The position numbers and the translations under genes were made by a program. DNA of 64,000 nt from UBA1259 sp045654165 (GTDB lineage: Bacteria > Bacillota > Clostridia > Christensenellales > Borkfalkiaceae): contig JAZOMV010000037.1 of the NCBI GenBank assembly GCA_045654165.1, positions 4,338 to 68,337 on the forward strand, read 5' to 3'. Below, in pieces: positions 34,549-43,177 of this stretch (within the stretch, counting starts at the first letter, position 1; each line of letters begins with the position of its first letter). The notes under the pieces were generated by a model that saw nothing but the letters and a program-made list of their open reading frames with translations, ran no database searches and was not told the DNA's origin.

Positions 34549-35940
34549 TATTTCAAAATAATAATGCGTTTGGTCTTCGTGGGTTTTTGTTAACCCTAGC
34601 CGTTCTATAAGCCTACGGGACGGGGTGTTTTCTTTATAACACCTTGATTTAAGTTTTTCTGCGCCAAGCGTGTTGAATAGGTATTCTTTTAGCATGGTTG
34701 CGCTTATCGTAGCGTACCCCTTACCTTGATATTCCCTAAAAAACCTAAACCCTATCTCTACCCCACCGAAGTAATCGAAGTTGTGCAAAACTAGTTCGCC
34801 CACCATTTCTTCGTTACCCTTTTCGCATACGGCGAACGAAAACTCTTCCTTTCTCTCTTTCATCTTTTTCTGAAACCCGTAAAAGTATTCGGGCGACGGG
34901 GTTTGCCCGTCTAAATCTTCTCTATAATCATACCCCCACCACTTATTGAGATGGTCGTCGGTGTATAATTCGTAATATTTTTGCATATCTTTTTCTTCAA
35001 TCGGCTTAACGATTAAACCTTGACTTTCCAAGAAAATATTTTCGTTCAAGCCGTCAAACAAGGTGTGCGCTATCACGCAATTCTTTTTCCTTATCTCTAT
35101 CGGGTGATATTGTGTTTTAGAACGCCTTAACCCTTCGTCGCCACAATCTTCTTCACGGTTAATATAAACTACGCCGTCCCCAGCGAAAGCCTTTGCAAAC
35201 TCTTGCGCCATCGTGGGATATACCCCCGAATACGCCGTTAACCCTTTCTCAACGTGCACTATAAGGGTGTCGCCAACGACTTCCCCAACCGAAAGCGCAA
35301 CGATTTTACCATCTACTTCTAAATACCCACCTACCTGATTAAGGCTATCGCAAACGGTAATATAATCTCTAGTGAGTTCCACTTCTTCACGGGCATCTTG
35401 GCTCAAAAACGGGGAACTTTTATACTCGTCTAAAAACTCGCCAACCCGTTCAAGATCTGCCGTTGTAAGTTTCTTAAACGAATATTCAGGATAAAGTTTT
35501 TTAAATCTATTAACGTGGTTTCGTTGCCCCGAAAGTTTCTTTCCCGCATAGGTCTTAAACTGTTCTGCCGTATAAATATAATCGTTCCAGTCCTGTTCGT
35601 CAAAAAAGGTTATCCTTTTATATCTTGAACTAAGCCTATCTACTATTTTGTCTTCTATACAACAAAATTCCAAAGGAATAAATTTTTCTCTACAATAGTT
35701 TTCTATTTGGTCAAGCGCCCCCGAAAGGTTTTTTCCGATAGGGTAATAAAAAACGTCGTTATAATCAGGCCCGTCCTCTTTCATAATAAGCGTGTCGTCA
35801 AGCACGCAAAAATCTATCGAATATTCGTAGCGCCACATGTATTTTGCGCCGACGGAAAGATCGCAAAAGGAATTTTCCGATTGCGTAAAAAAATCTTTTA
35901 TTAAGTTGATATTATCTTTTGTCAATTTCGTAAATTGCAT
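34525..35940 (-). CDS. DUF2156 domain fused to a GNAT acetyltransferase
   Basis: The 471-residue protein has two parts. Residues 1 to about 300 match DUF2156, related to the lysyl-phosphatidylglycerol synthase C-terminal domain (GQRNHVNRFKKLYPEY, GGYLEVDGKIVALSVGEVV). Residues about 310-465 form a GNAT acetyltransferase with the acetyl-CoA loop EYQGKGYATISATMLKEYLF and the final SRRLIERLGL. The DUF2156 part has no membrane helices, so it is a soluble aminoacyl- or acyl-transferase-like fold. The combination suggests two transfer activities on one substrate, but none is known. The fusion is in one continuous frame. A hairpin follows the SPFH gene upstream. Confidence 0.8.
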   Translation of the reverse strand: MQFTKLTKDNINLIKDFFTQSENSFCDLSVGAKYMWRYEYSIDFCVLDDTLIMKEDGPDYNDVFYYPIGKNLSGALDQIENYCREKFIPLEFCCIEDKIVDRLSSRYKRITFFDEQDWNDYIYTAEQFKTYAGKKLSGQRNHVNRFKKLYPEYSFKKLTTADLERVGEFLDEYKSSPFLSQDAREEVELTRDYITVCDSLNQVGGYLEVDGKIVALSVGEVVGDTLIVHVEKGLTAYSGVYPTMAQEFAKAFAGDGVVYINREEDCGDEGLRRSKTQYHPIEIRKKNCVIAHTLFDGLNENIFLESQGLIVKPIEEKDMQKYYELYTDDHLNKWWGYDYREDLDGQTPSPEYFYGFQKKMKERKEEFSFAVCEKGNEEMVGELVLHNFDYFGGVEIGFRFFREYQGKGYATISATMLKEYLFNTLGAEKLKSRCYKENTPSRRLIERLGLTKTHEDQTHYYFEIEKTAIAR

Positions 35941-35954
35941 ATCTTTCCGTGTTA

Positions 35955-35975
35955 AAGGGCAGGTTACCCTGCCCT
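35955..35975. terminator. Hairpin between the SPFH and DUF2156-GNAT genes
   Basis: AGGGCAGG pairs with CCTGCCCT around a short loop. The T-run is stronger on the plus strand, so termination of the minus-strand SPFH gene is uncertain. Confidence 0.5.
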
Positions 35976-35981
35976 ATTTTT

Positions 35982-36857
35982 TTATTTGTTCTTATCTTCT
36001 TCCACAACGGCTTTAAGACTTGCTAACAAGCCCGTAACGTTTTGAATTTCACTAGGAACGATAATCTTCGTTGCGTTACCATCAGCCATAACTTTAAGCG
36101 CTTCATACCCTTTAAGAGTAAGATACGCAGAGTTAGGATTAGCGTCGTTTATCATTTTGATTGCAGTTGCCGTACCTTCTGCTTCGGCGATCATAGCCGC
36201 TTTCTTTGCTTCTGCACGAAGAATCATTGATTCCTTTTCGCCTTCTGCAACTAAGATATTGCTTCGTTTTTCACCCTCTGCCTTTAAGATAGCCTCACGT
36301 CTTTCACGTTCTGCACGCATTTGTTTTTCCATTGCTTGTTGAATATCTTTAGGTGGCAAAATGTTTTTAAGTTCCACACGGTTAATCTTAATACCCCAAG
36401 GATCGGTCGCTTCATCAAGAATAATTCTCATCTTGCTATTAACCGTATCTCTTGAAGTAAGCGTTCCGTCAAGTTCAAGTTCGCCAACAAGGTTTCTTAA
36501 AGTCGTTGCCGTAAGGTTTTCAATCGCACGGATAGGATGTTCTACGCCGTAAGTAAAAAGTTTAGCGTCGGTTACCTGAAAATAAACGACCGTATCTATT
36601 TGCATGGTAACGTTATCTTTGGTGATAACGGGTTGTGGTGCAAAGTCTGCAACACGTTCTTTAAGACTGATAGGTGCGCCTACGCTTCTGTCTATGAACG
36701 GCACGGTCATGTGAATACCCGTGTTTAATAACTTATGGAATTTACCAAGTCTTTCTATAACGACAGCCGTAGACTGACGAACGATTTTTATTGAACTTAT
36801 TAAAATAATAAACACAATAACTGCTAAAACAATTAAAACAATAAATATTGGATGCAT
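35982..36857 (-). CDS. SPFH/Band 7 membrane scaffold protein (stomatin-like)
   Basis: The 291-residue protein has one N-terminal membrane helix (about 4-25) followed by a Band 7 domain with TAVVIERLGKFHKLL, GIHMTVPFIDR and TLRNLVGELELDGTL. A coiled alanine- and glutamate-rich C-terminus with EAEGTATAIKMINDANP is typical of the QmcA/paraslipin type. Such proteins form oligomers in membrane microdomains. Directly upstream is an NfeD protein, the classic partner. AAAGGAG precedes the start. Confidence 0.9.
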   Translation of the reverse strand: MHPIFIVLIVLAVIVFIILISSIKIVRQSTAVVIERLGKFHKLLNTGIHMTVPFIDRSVGAPISLKERVADFAPQPVITKDNVTMQIDTVVYFQVTDAKLFTYGVEHPIRAIENLTATTLRNLVGELELDGTLTSRDTVNSKMRIILDEATDPWGIKINRVELKNILPPKDIQQAMEKQMRAERERREAILKAEGEKRSNILVAEGEKESMILRAEAKKAAMIAEAEGTATAIKMINDANPNSAYLTLKGYEALKVMADGNATKIIVPSEIQNVTGLLASLKAVVEEDKNK

Positions 36858-36870
36858 AATTTTCTCCTTT

Positions 36871-37299
36871 TTATACTTTTTCTACTATATATTTATTACC
36901 TTGTATTTTGAGAACCCTAACGGTATTACCTGCAGAAACTTCTTCTTTTTCATCTTCAGTATTAACGTTCCACACTACCCCGTTAATCTTTATCGTTCCC
37001 ATTTGATTAAAACCGATATCGGTAAGTAGTGTAAATTCCAAGCCGATTACGGCGTCTGCATTAGTTTTAGTATCGCCCTTTATAAGTTTTTTCATAACTA
37101 ATTTTCTAAAACTCAAAAGTAAAACGAGCGACAACACGATAAACACGGGCAAATGAATATACCACGCAATATCAAACAATGCAAGCGACAAAGCAACTAT
37201 ACCACCACCTGCGAACCAAATAGAAACCATATCGGCAGTTAAAAACTCGGTAATCAACGCACCTGCAGTTATAGCAAGCCAAACGTAAACCCAAATCAT
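36871..37299 (-). CDS. NfeD family membrane protein
   Basis: The 142-residue protein has two or three membrane helices in the first 75 residues (IWVYVWLAITAGALITEF, ALSLALFDIAWYIHL) and a C-terminal OB-fold domain with GTIKINGVVWNV, matching short NfeD proteins. NfeD and SPFH proteins work together; here they lie 13 bases apart and are surely co-transcribed, just downstream of parB. Confidence 0.87.
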   Translation of the reverse strand: MIWVYVWLAITAGALITEFLTADMVSIWFAGGGIVALSLALFDIAWYIHLPVFIVLSLVLLLSFRKLVMKKLIKGDTKTNADAVIGLEFTLLTDIGFNQMGTIKINGVVWNVNTEDEKEEVSAGNTVRVLKIQGNKYIVEKV

Positions 37300-37319
37300 T
37301 TTAATTCTCCCCTTTATGA

Positions 37320-38219
37320 TTATTTTTTATTCTTAACCATCTCTACTATTTCAGCAAGCCTATCAAGGTCGTCACGGGTATAGTAGTCAATATAGATACG
37401 CCCTTTGTTATCGTTTCCGATAGCATTAACTTTAGTCCCGAACGCTCGTTGCATATCACCGATAAGTTCTTTAAGTTCAAGCGAAAGTTCTTGTTTAATC
37501 TTCTTTTTAGCCTTAACTTCCGGTGGTTCAAAGAATTCTTTAACGGCCTTTTCAACGTCTCTAACCGAAAGCCCTTCCTTAACGGTTTTTTCAGCAAGTT
37601 TAACTTGGTCGGGCGCAGGCATAGAAATAAGTGCACGAGCGTGGCCTGCTGAAAGCGTGCCGTTTACAACCATTTTAACGACTTCTTGAGAAAGATTTAA
37701 TAATCTCAAAGTGTTTGCGATTGCCGAACGGGACTTACCGATACGCTCGGCAAGTTCTTCTTGAGTTAAGCCGTAATCGGTCATAAGCGACTGCATTGCC
37801 GTTGCCGCTTCTATGGGATTAAGGTCTTCTCTTTGCAAGTTTTCGATAAGAGAAATTTCCTTAATCTGTCTATCCGAATAATTCTTTACGATAACGGGAA
37901 CTTTGCTAAGCCCTGCAAGTTTACTTGCACGGAAACGACGCTCACCTGCGATAATCATAAATCTATCGCCACTCTTATTAACGATAATCGGCATAATTAC
38001 GCCGTGTTTTTTAATAGAGTCGGCTAATTCTTGTAACGCAGTAGGGTCAAACGCCTTTCTCGGTTGGTTAGGGTTAGCGAAAATAGAACTAATTTCTATT
38101 TCGGTAACACCTTCGCCTTTTTCCGACGGCTCTTCGTTAAAAATTAAACTTTTACCGTAATCTTCTTCGGTTTCCGAAAAAAGAGCCGTTAATCCTTTAC
38201 CTAATCCTCTGTTTTTCAT
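37320..38219 (-). CDS. parB: Chromosome-partitioning protein ParB (Spo0J)
   Basis: The 299-residue protein has the ParB N-terminal CTPase box with VNKSGDRFMIIAGERRFRA and LIENLQREDLNP, a helix-turn-helix with LTQEELAERIGKSRSAIANTLRLL and a C-terminal dimer domain. It binds parS and spreads along DNA as a CTP-dependent clamp; in Bacillota it also affects sporulation through ParA. ATG at 38217-38219 follows GGGAG at a normal distance; an upstream TTG would add five residues and include the ribosome site. Four parS sites lie 3 kb away at 41233-41655. Confidence 0.95.
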   Translation of the reverse strand: MKNRGLGKGLTALFSETEEDYGKSLIFNEEPSEKGEGVTEIEISSIFANPNQPRKAFDPTALQELADSIKKHGVIMPIIVNKSGDRFMIIAGERRFRASKLAGLSKVPVIVKNYSDRQIKEISLIENLQREDLNPIEAATAMQSLMTDYGLTQEELAERIGKSRSAIANTLRLLNLSQEVVKMVVNGTLSAGHARALISMPAPDQVKLAEKTVKEGLSVRDVEKAVKEFFEPPEVKAKKKIKQELSLELKELIGDMQRAFGTKVNAIGNDNKGRIYIDYYTRDDLDRLAEIVEMVKNKK

Positions 38220-38242
38220 TTCTTTTGCTCCCAAAAACTTTT

Positions 38243-39028
38243 TTATTTACCCTTTTTCACGCTTGCCGGTTGACGATCTAAGAATTCTTCGGTAAGTAAA
38301 GCGTGCGCTTTAGCCCCCGAACATCTTGCGTCGTGCAACATTATAGGAACGCCGTGACTAGGTGCTTCGGCTAATCTAATGTTTCTTGGAATAGCCGTTT
38401 CAAAAACTCTTTTACCAAAGAATTTTTTTATTTCTGCCGAAATTTGACGGGATATCAACGCACGATTATCACGCATCGTTAATACTACGCCTTCTATTTT
38501 TAACGACGGATTAAGATGTTTTACCACGAGTTTTATAGTATTCATAAGTTGGCTTAACCCTTCAAGAGCGTAGTATTCGCTTTGTATCGGAATTATAACC
38601 GTATCTGATGCCGACAGTGCGTTAATCGTTAACAACCCGAGCGACGGGGGACAGTCTATCGTGATAAAATCGTAACTGTTGCGTGCCGTTTCAAGTGCTT
38701 TTGAAAGCACTTTTTCTCTGTTTTTAACGTAAACTAGTTCTACTTCAGCTCCTGCCAAATCTATGTTAGACGGCAATATCTCAAGATTATCTACGCAAGT
38801 TTTAACTATTGCGTCTGCAATCGGCATTTCGTCTATCATAACGTTATATACGGAATTTTTCACTTCGCTTTTAGCAAAGCCTAAACCACTAGTAGCGTTG
38901 CCTTGTGGGTCAAGGTCCACGATTAAAACCTTATACCCTTTAGCAGCCAAATATGCCGACATGTTAACGCATGTCGTAGTTTTACCTACACCACCTTTCT
39001 GATTTGAAAAAGCAATTATTTTTCCCAT
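38243..39028 (-). CDS. parA: Chromosome-partitioning ATPase ParA (Soj)
   Basis: The 261-residue deviant Walker ATPase has KGGVGKTT at 11-18, the IDCPPSLGLL Walker B segment and the VILTMRDNRALIS-type end. It binds DNA when bound to ATP and is switched by ParB. ATG at 39026-39028 follows GAGAGG by 8 bases; GTG at 39037 would place the site inside the gene. The stop lies 24 bases before parB, and both are expressed from the ftsH side. Confidence 0.95.
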   Translation of the reverse strand: MGKIIAFSNQKGGVGKTTTCVNMSAYLAAKGYKVLIVDLDPQGNATSGLGFAKSEVKNSVYNVMIDEMPIADAIVKTCVDNLEILPSNIDLAGAEVELVYVKNREKVLSKALETARNSYDFITIDCPPSLGLLTINALSASDTVIIPIQSEYYALEGLSQLMNTIKLVVKHLNPSLKIEGVVLTMRDNRALISRQISAEIKKFFGKRVFETAIPRNIRLAEAPSHGVPIMLHDARCSGAKAHALLTEEFLDRQPASVKKGK

Positions 39029-39058
39029 TTGTTTCACCTCTCGTCGTATTGCTTTCGT

Positions 39059-41065
39059 TTATTCTTCTTTGTTCGCCTTTTCTTCTATAATAACGCCTGC
39101 TTTTCTAGCAAACGGATTTTCGGATAAAGCCTTTTCGTTTTTATCCATAAATTCCATAATTTCTTCTACCGACTTGCCTTCCATAAGCATATCAACTTCT
39201 TCAGAGAAAATAGTTTCTCTTTCCACTAGCAACCTTGCCATATTATGCAAGAGATTTGTGTTCGTTTTAAGAAGTTCTCTAGCCTTGTTTAAGCCGTCGG
39301 AAACGATAATTTTAACTTCTTCGTCAATTATCGCTGCAGTTTGTTCACTATAAGAAACGTGCGATTGCATATCTCTACCGATAAATATTTCGTGATCTGA
39401 TGCGTACGAAATAGGCCCAACCTTTTCGCTCATACCCCACTCGGTAACCATAAGTCTTGCTCTCTTACTTACTGCTTGAATATCCCCAGATGCACCTGCC
39501 GAAATATCGCCGATAACGATTTCTTCTGCAACCCTACCACCAAGCGTGATAACTATATCGTCTAAAAGTTTGTTCTTGGTTAAGTGGTTGTCGTCGGAAT
39601 CCGGTCTTGTCATAGTATACCCTGCCGCTTGACCACGTGGGATAATAGAAACTTCGTGAACGGGATCGCAATTTGGCAACAACCTTGCAAGAATAGCATG
39701 CCCCGATTCGTGATAAGCAGTTATTCGTTTATCCGTTTCGGTAACAAGCCTTGATTTCTTTTGTGGTCCTAATAAAACTTTATTTATACCTTCGTAAAGG
39801 TCTTTATTCGTAATGAATTTTCTATCAGCACGAGCAGCAAGGATAGCCGCTTCGTTCAAAAGGTTTTCTAAATCTGCACCAGAGAATCCACTTGTCATAC
39901 GAGCAACGGTCTTAAAACTTACGTCGGGGGAAAGTGGTTTATTTCTTGCGTGTACCTTTAAGATTGCTTCTCTACCACGAACGTCAGGCGTATTAACGTA
40001 AATTTGACGATCGAATCTACCAGGTCTAAGAAGCGCCGGATCTAAAATATCAGCACGGTTAGTTGCAGCCATAACGATTATACCGTCGTTACTTTCAAAG
40101 CCGTCCATTTGAACGAGTAGTTGGTTAAGAGTTTGCTCTCTTTCGTCGTGTCCACCACCCATACCCGTGCCACGTTGACGACCTACTGCGTCAATTTCGT
40201 CGATAAACACGATACAAGGCATGCTCTTTTTAGCAACGTCAAACAAATCTCTTACTCTTGATGCACCAACACCAACGAACATTTCTACGAAGTCAGAACC
40301 ACTTATAGAAAAGAACGGAACGCCTGCTTCACCTGCAACGGCCTTAGCAAACAAGGTTTTACCCGTACCGGGAGGCCCTACTAAAAGCACACCCTTAGGA
40401 ATTCTTGCGCCAAGTTCAGAGAACTTTTTGGGGTTTTTCAGGAAGTCAACAACTTCTGCAAGTTCGTGTTTTTCTTCTTCTGCGCCAGCCACGTCGGTAA
40501 AGCGCACTTTAAGATTTTGGTTAACTCTTGCGTTAGTTTTTGCAAAATTCATTGCACCCTTAGTTCCACCTTGCGTTTGCATCATAAGTATAAAGAATAC
40601 GACTGCAATTACAAGACAACCTATTATCGGCAACAAAGACGACCAAATTGCGCCATCGTTAGGGTCAGCATAAGAGAAACTTGCGCCGATATCACTTAAT
40701 CGTTCTTGAACTTCACTTATATCAGCCCTAGAAGTAACGGTAGAAAAATCTACGATTCTCTTTAACGAACCTTTGGTTACCCTTACCGTGAAACTTAAAG
40801 AATAACCGTCGTATGATACCTTATAAACTTCCACGTAATCAAATTCTGAGCCAAAAGCATTTTTGATAGTAGATGCTTTAACGCTAGTCAATTCGTCTTT
40901 AGTTAACTTTCCGTCGTTCCAACCGTTTTCGTTGGTAATCAAGTTGTAAAATTCGGAGTAATTAACTTCCGTTCCTTTCTTCAAACAATTAGAAAACGAA
41001 AGCGCCCCGATTGCTAGGATTATTACTGCTAGAATAATCCAAAATAGTTTAGAATTCTTTTTCAA
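39059..41065 (-). CDS. ftsH: ATP-dependent zinc metalloprotease FtsH
   Basis: The 668-residue membrane protease has two N-terminal helices (8-27, 144-163) flanking an outside domain, an AAA+ module with Walker A GPPGTGKT at 230-237 and Asp289-Glu290, and the zinc site HESGH at 452-456. It degrades misfolded membrane proteins and short-lived regulators. AAAGGAG precedes the start, and a strong promoter lies at 41151-41179. Position next to parA is unusual; tilS and hpt are the more common neighbours. Confidence 0.96.
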   Translation of the reverse strand: MKKNSKLFWIILAVIILAIGALSFSNCLKKGTEVNYSEFYNLITNENGWNDGKLTKDELTSVKASTIKNAFGSEFDYVEVYKVSYDGYSLSFTVRVTKGSLKRIVDFSTVTSRADISEVQERLSDIGASFSYADPNDGAIWSSLLPIIGCLVIAVVFFILMMQTQGGTKGAMNFAKTNARVNQNLKVRFTDVAGAEEEKHELAEVVDFLKNPKKFSELGARIPKGVLLVGPPGTGKTLFAKAVAGEAGVPFFSISGSDFVEMFVGVGASRVRDLFDVAKKSMPCIVFIDEIDAVGRQRGTGMGGGHDEREQTLNQLLVQMDGFESNDGIIVMAATNRADILDPALLRPGRFDRQIYVNTPDVRGREAILKVHARNKPLSPDVSFKTVARMTSGFSGADLENLLNEAAILAARADRKFITNKDLYEGINKVLLGPQKKSRLVTETDKRITAYHESGHAILARLLPNCDPVHEVSIIPRGQAAGYTMTRPDSDDNHLTKNKLLDDIVITLGGRVAEEIVIGDISAGASGDIQAVSKRARLMVTEWGMSEKVGPISYASDHEIFIGRDMQSHVSYSEQTAAIIDEEVKIIVSDGLNKARELLKTNTNLLHNMARLLVERETIFSEEVDMLMEGKSVEEIMEFMDKNEKALSENPFARKAGVIIEEKANKEE

Positions 41066-41150
41066 TGCAAAATCTCCTTTTTTAGTCCTTATGTAAACAT
41101 TATATATTATAAAGATTAAATTAACCTTGAAATTAACCTTATACGAATAT

Positions 41151-41179
41151 AGTATACTACAAATTTAGCAAAAATACAA
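41151..41179 (-). promoter_or_regulatory. Promoter of ftsH
   Basis: TTGTAT, a 17-base spacer and TATACT on the minus strand, giving a leader of about 80 bases to ftsH. Confidence 0.65.
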
Positions 41180-41232
41180 TAGAAAAATAAAAATTTTTTG
41201 CGCTATTTTTAATATTTTTTAACGCATAAAAA

Positions 41233-41248
41233 AGTTTCACGTGGAACA
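41233..41248. promoter_or_regulatory. parS site 1
   Basis: AGTTTCACGTGGAACA matches the consensus TGTTNCACGTGAAACA in 14 of 15 fixed positions when read on the minus strand (TGTTCCACGTGAAACT). Confidence 0.8.
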
Positions 41249-41535
41249 ATTTATTTATATCAAGCGCACAAATTGTTTTTCATGCGCAAAATATTATTAA
41301 TTTTATTTCCAAAAATACAAAAGCAAGAAAAAACTGAAAAACTAAAGACGATTTTGCAGAAAAACACCCTTTTAAAAATTGTCATTTTAACGCTCTGAGC
41401 GAGAATGAGGTTTTGAAATTCGTGGGAAAAATTTTCTCAATTCTGTCTGAGAGAAACCCCAAAAAAACCAATCATTTCCACACGCGCCCGTTATAATATA
41501 TGGCGCATAATTTTTGTAAAATTTAATCATTTTTA

Positions 41536-41551
41536 TGTTTCACGTGAAACA
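41536..41551. promoter_or_regulatory. parS site 2, perfect
   Basis: TGTTTCACGTGAAACA is a perfect palindrome and a perfect match to the ParB binding consensus. Confidence 0.93.
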
Positions 41552-41568
41552 AGAAACAACAAATGCCG

Positions 41569-41584
41569 TGTTTCACGTGAAACA
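41569..41584. promoter_or_regulatory. parS site 3, perfect
   Basis: TGTTTCACGTGAAACA recurs 33 bases from site 2, again perfect. Confidence 0.93.
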
Positions 41585-41639
41585 TAGGTTTTGTGAAAAA
41601 CATAAAACAACCTGCATTTTTTAAGAAAAATAAGGCATT

Positions 41640-41655
41640 TGTTCCACGTGAAACT
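41640..41655. promoter_or_regulatory. parS site 4
   Basis: TGTTCCACGTGAAACT has one change from consensus at the last position. Confidence 0.85.
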
Positions 41656-41665
41656 ATTTAAAATT

Positions 41666-41694
41666 AAAAAAGGCATATTTTTATGCCTTTTTTA
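41666..41694 (-). terminator. Terminator after cvpA
   Basis: AAAAAGGCAT pairs with ATGCCTTTTT, 7 bases beyond the stop at 41701. Confidence 0.75.
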
Positions 41695-41700
41695 CTGTTT

Positions 41701-42444
41701 TTATACCTTATTTATTAGTTTTTTAACGGTAGATAATATATCTTGCTTGCTTATCCATTGCATAATCACGCTAAATAGGTTAATTTTGTGTAAAAATCCA
41801 CAAATATTAGAATTTATAAGAGCGTGATTTATTTTTTGGATAAAATTTATAGGAATTATGCCTGTGATCATAATAATAAACTCTAATGCAACAAACGCTG
41901 AAACAAGACCTAAAAGCATGCCTAAAAGTTTATCAACTGCACCAACAACCTTTACCTTGTGCAAACTTTTTACAATATCGGCGATAATGAAAAATAAAAT
42001 CTTAAAAATTATGAATAATCCTATAACGGAAATGATTAGAACCGTATAATATCCCAACGTAGGGCAAAGTATTTGACTAACCGTTGTGGTTTCTGGTATT
42101 GAACTATCAGCCTTAGCAGAAAGAATTATATTAATAATCCAACCATCTATACCTGCGTTCTTCATAAGATTTTCCGTTGCGTCCTTTACAGGAACGTCAA
42201 CAATGTTTGCGCCAAACTTTTTAATTAGCGCACCCGATATTTTATCGGACATGGTGCTTATCAGTCCAAAATTATTTTCTAGCGTTAGGGCAACTTTAGA
42301 CGCAAGCAAAACAGCAAACAACAAGGCTAGTATAGTTCCAAAGGTAGAAAAGAAAGTTTTAACAAAACCTTTCATAAAACCCTTAACGGCGTAAACAAAA
42401 AATAGCGCAACAACTAAAAGGTCGATAATTGAACCTATATTCAT
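41701..42444 (-). CDS. CvpA family membrane protein
   Basis: The 247-residue protein has four or five helices and the CvpA features IDLLVVALFFVYAVKGFMKGF at the start (first 20 residues of the hydrophobic core shown in part) and AVDKLLGMLLGLVSAFVALE later. CvpA proteins are small membrane proteins linked to colicin V production in E. coli and to envelope stress; their mechanism is unclear. It has its own promoter at 42477-42505 and AAGGAG before ATG, and ends in a terminator. The gene beyond it, yyaC, is divergent. Confidence 0.8.
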   Translation of the reverse strand: MNIGSIIDLLVVALFFVYAVKGFMKGFVKTFFSTFGTILALLFAVLLASKVALTLENNFGLISTMSDKISGALIKKFGANIVDVPVKDATENLMKNAGIDGWIINIILSAKADSSIPETTTVSQILCPTLGYYTVLIISVIGLFIIFKILFFIIADIVKSLHKVKVVGAVDKLLGMLLGLVSAFVALEFIIMITGIIPINFIQKINHALINSNICGFLHKINLFSVIMQWISKQDILSTVKKLINKV

Positions 42445-42476
42445 GTTTAACTCCTTATTTATTTAATTGTAATTAA

Positions 42477-42505
42477 ATTTTAACATAAAACCATATAAAA
42501 ATCAA
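42477..42505 (-). promoter_or_regulatory. Promoter of cvpA
   Basis: TTGATT, a 17-base spacer and TAAAAT on the minus strand, about 33 bases upstream of the start codon. Confidence 0.6.
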
Positions 42506-42580
42506 GAATTTTCCGTTTTATTGAATACAGAGCCAAAAATTTGGCAATAACTCTTTTAACTTATATTAAAGGAATTAATA

Positions 42581-43150
42581 ATGGAAAATAAAAGTTTTGT
42601 TTTTAGCACGTTTAACTCTTTTACAAAAGATGGAATAAGTCAGTCGTTAACAAATTTCAACCCTAAAAAACTAAAACCTATTTTTATATGTATCGGTTCA
42701 GATTTAGTGTTAGGCGATAGTTTAGGGCCACTAGTGGGAACTTTTTTAAAAAATAAAAACGTAGCTAGTTTCGTATACGGAACGTTAAACTTTCCCGTAA
42801 CGGCAAAAGAAGTAGAGTATGCTAGAACTTACGTTAAGCAAATGCACCCAAACTCAATTGCAATCGCAATAGATGCTGCCGTCGGCAACAACGACGACGT
42901 AGGTTTAATAAAAATAATAAACACGGGTATAAAACCCGGTCTTGGTGTAGACAAAAATCTTGGAACGGTGGGTGATATAGGTATAGTCGGTATCGTTTCC
43001 GGAAAGTCGTTAAAGAACTATAATTTGTTCAATTTAACTAGATTAAACCTAATTTATAAAATGGCAGAACAAATAGCCGACGGAATAGCAAACTACGTAA
43101 ATTCGCTTTGCGCCACTACATTAGAACAAGAAAAAACTTTTGGCGCATAA
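42581..43150 (+). CDS. yyaC: Spore protease YyaC (DUF1256)
   Basis: The 189-residue protein matches the YyaC/DUF1256 family. CIGSDLVLGDSLGPLVG near the start and AIAIDAAVGNNDDVGLI and GTVGDIGIVGIVSGKS later are its hallmarks. The fold is related to germination protease GPR. In B. subtilis yyaC lies next to parB, and it lies near parAB here too. AAAGGA precedes the start. A stand-alone role in spores is expected but its substrate is not defined. Confidence 0.87.
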   Translation: MENKSFVFSTFNSFTKDGISQSLTNFNPKKLKPIFICIGSDLVLGDSLGPLVGTFLKNKNVASFVYGTLNFPVTAKEVEYARTYVKQMHPNSIAIAIDAAVGNNDDVGLIKIINTGIKPGLGVDKNLGTVGDIGIVGIVSGKSLKNYNLFNLTRLNLIYKMAEQIADGIANYVNSLCATTLEQEKTFGA

Positions 43151-43152
43151 AA

Positions 43153-43176
43153 AAAGCCCGTTAAAACGGGCTTTTT
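43153..43176. terminator. Bidirectional terminator
   Basis: AAGCCCGTT pairs with AACGGGCTT and is followed by T residues, between yyaC and the convergent SDR gene. Confidence 0.85.
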
Positions 43177-43177
43177 C

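Larger units (their letters stand above)
41066..41700. other. Intergenic parS region without genes
   Basis: This 635-base stretch holds no credible gene. It contains the ftsH promoter, four parS sites, a GC-richer element around 41385-41475 with a small hairpin CGCTCtgaGCGAG, and a terminator at 41666. The rest is A/T-rich. Confidence 0.7.

Noticed and set aside
40221..40673. A 150-codon plus-strand frame opposite ftsH
   Set aside because: It is antisense to a well-supported AAA+ protease and has a serine/proline-rich composition typical of shadow frames.
41385..41475. Possible small gene or ncRNA in the GC-richer patch within the parS region
   Set aside because: It has no ribosome site or frame, and only a five-base hairpin; no RNA family was recognised.
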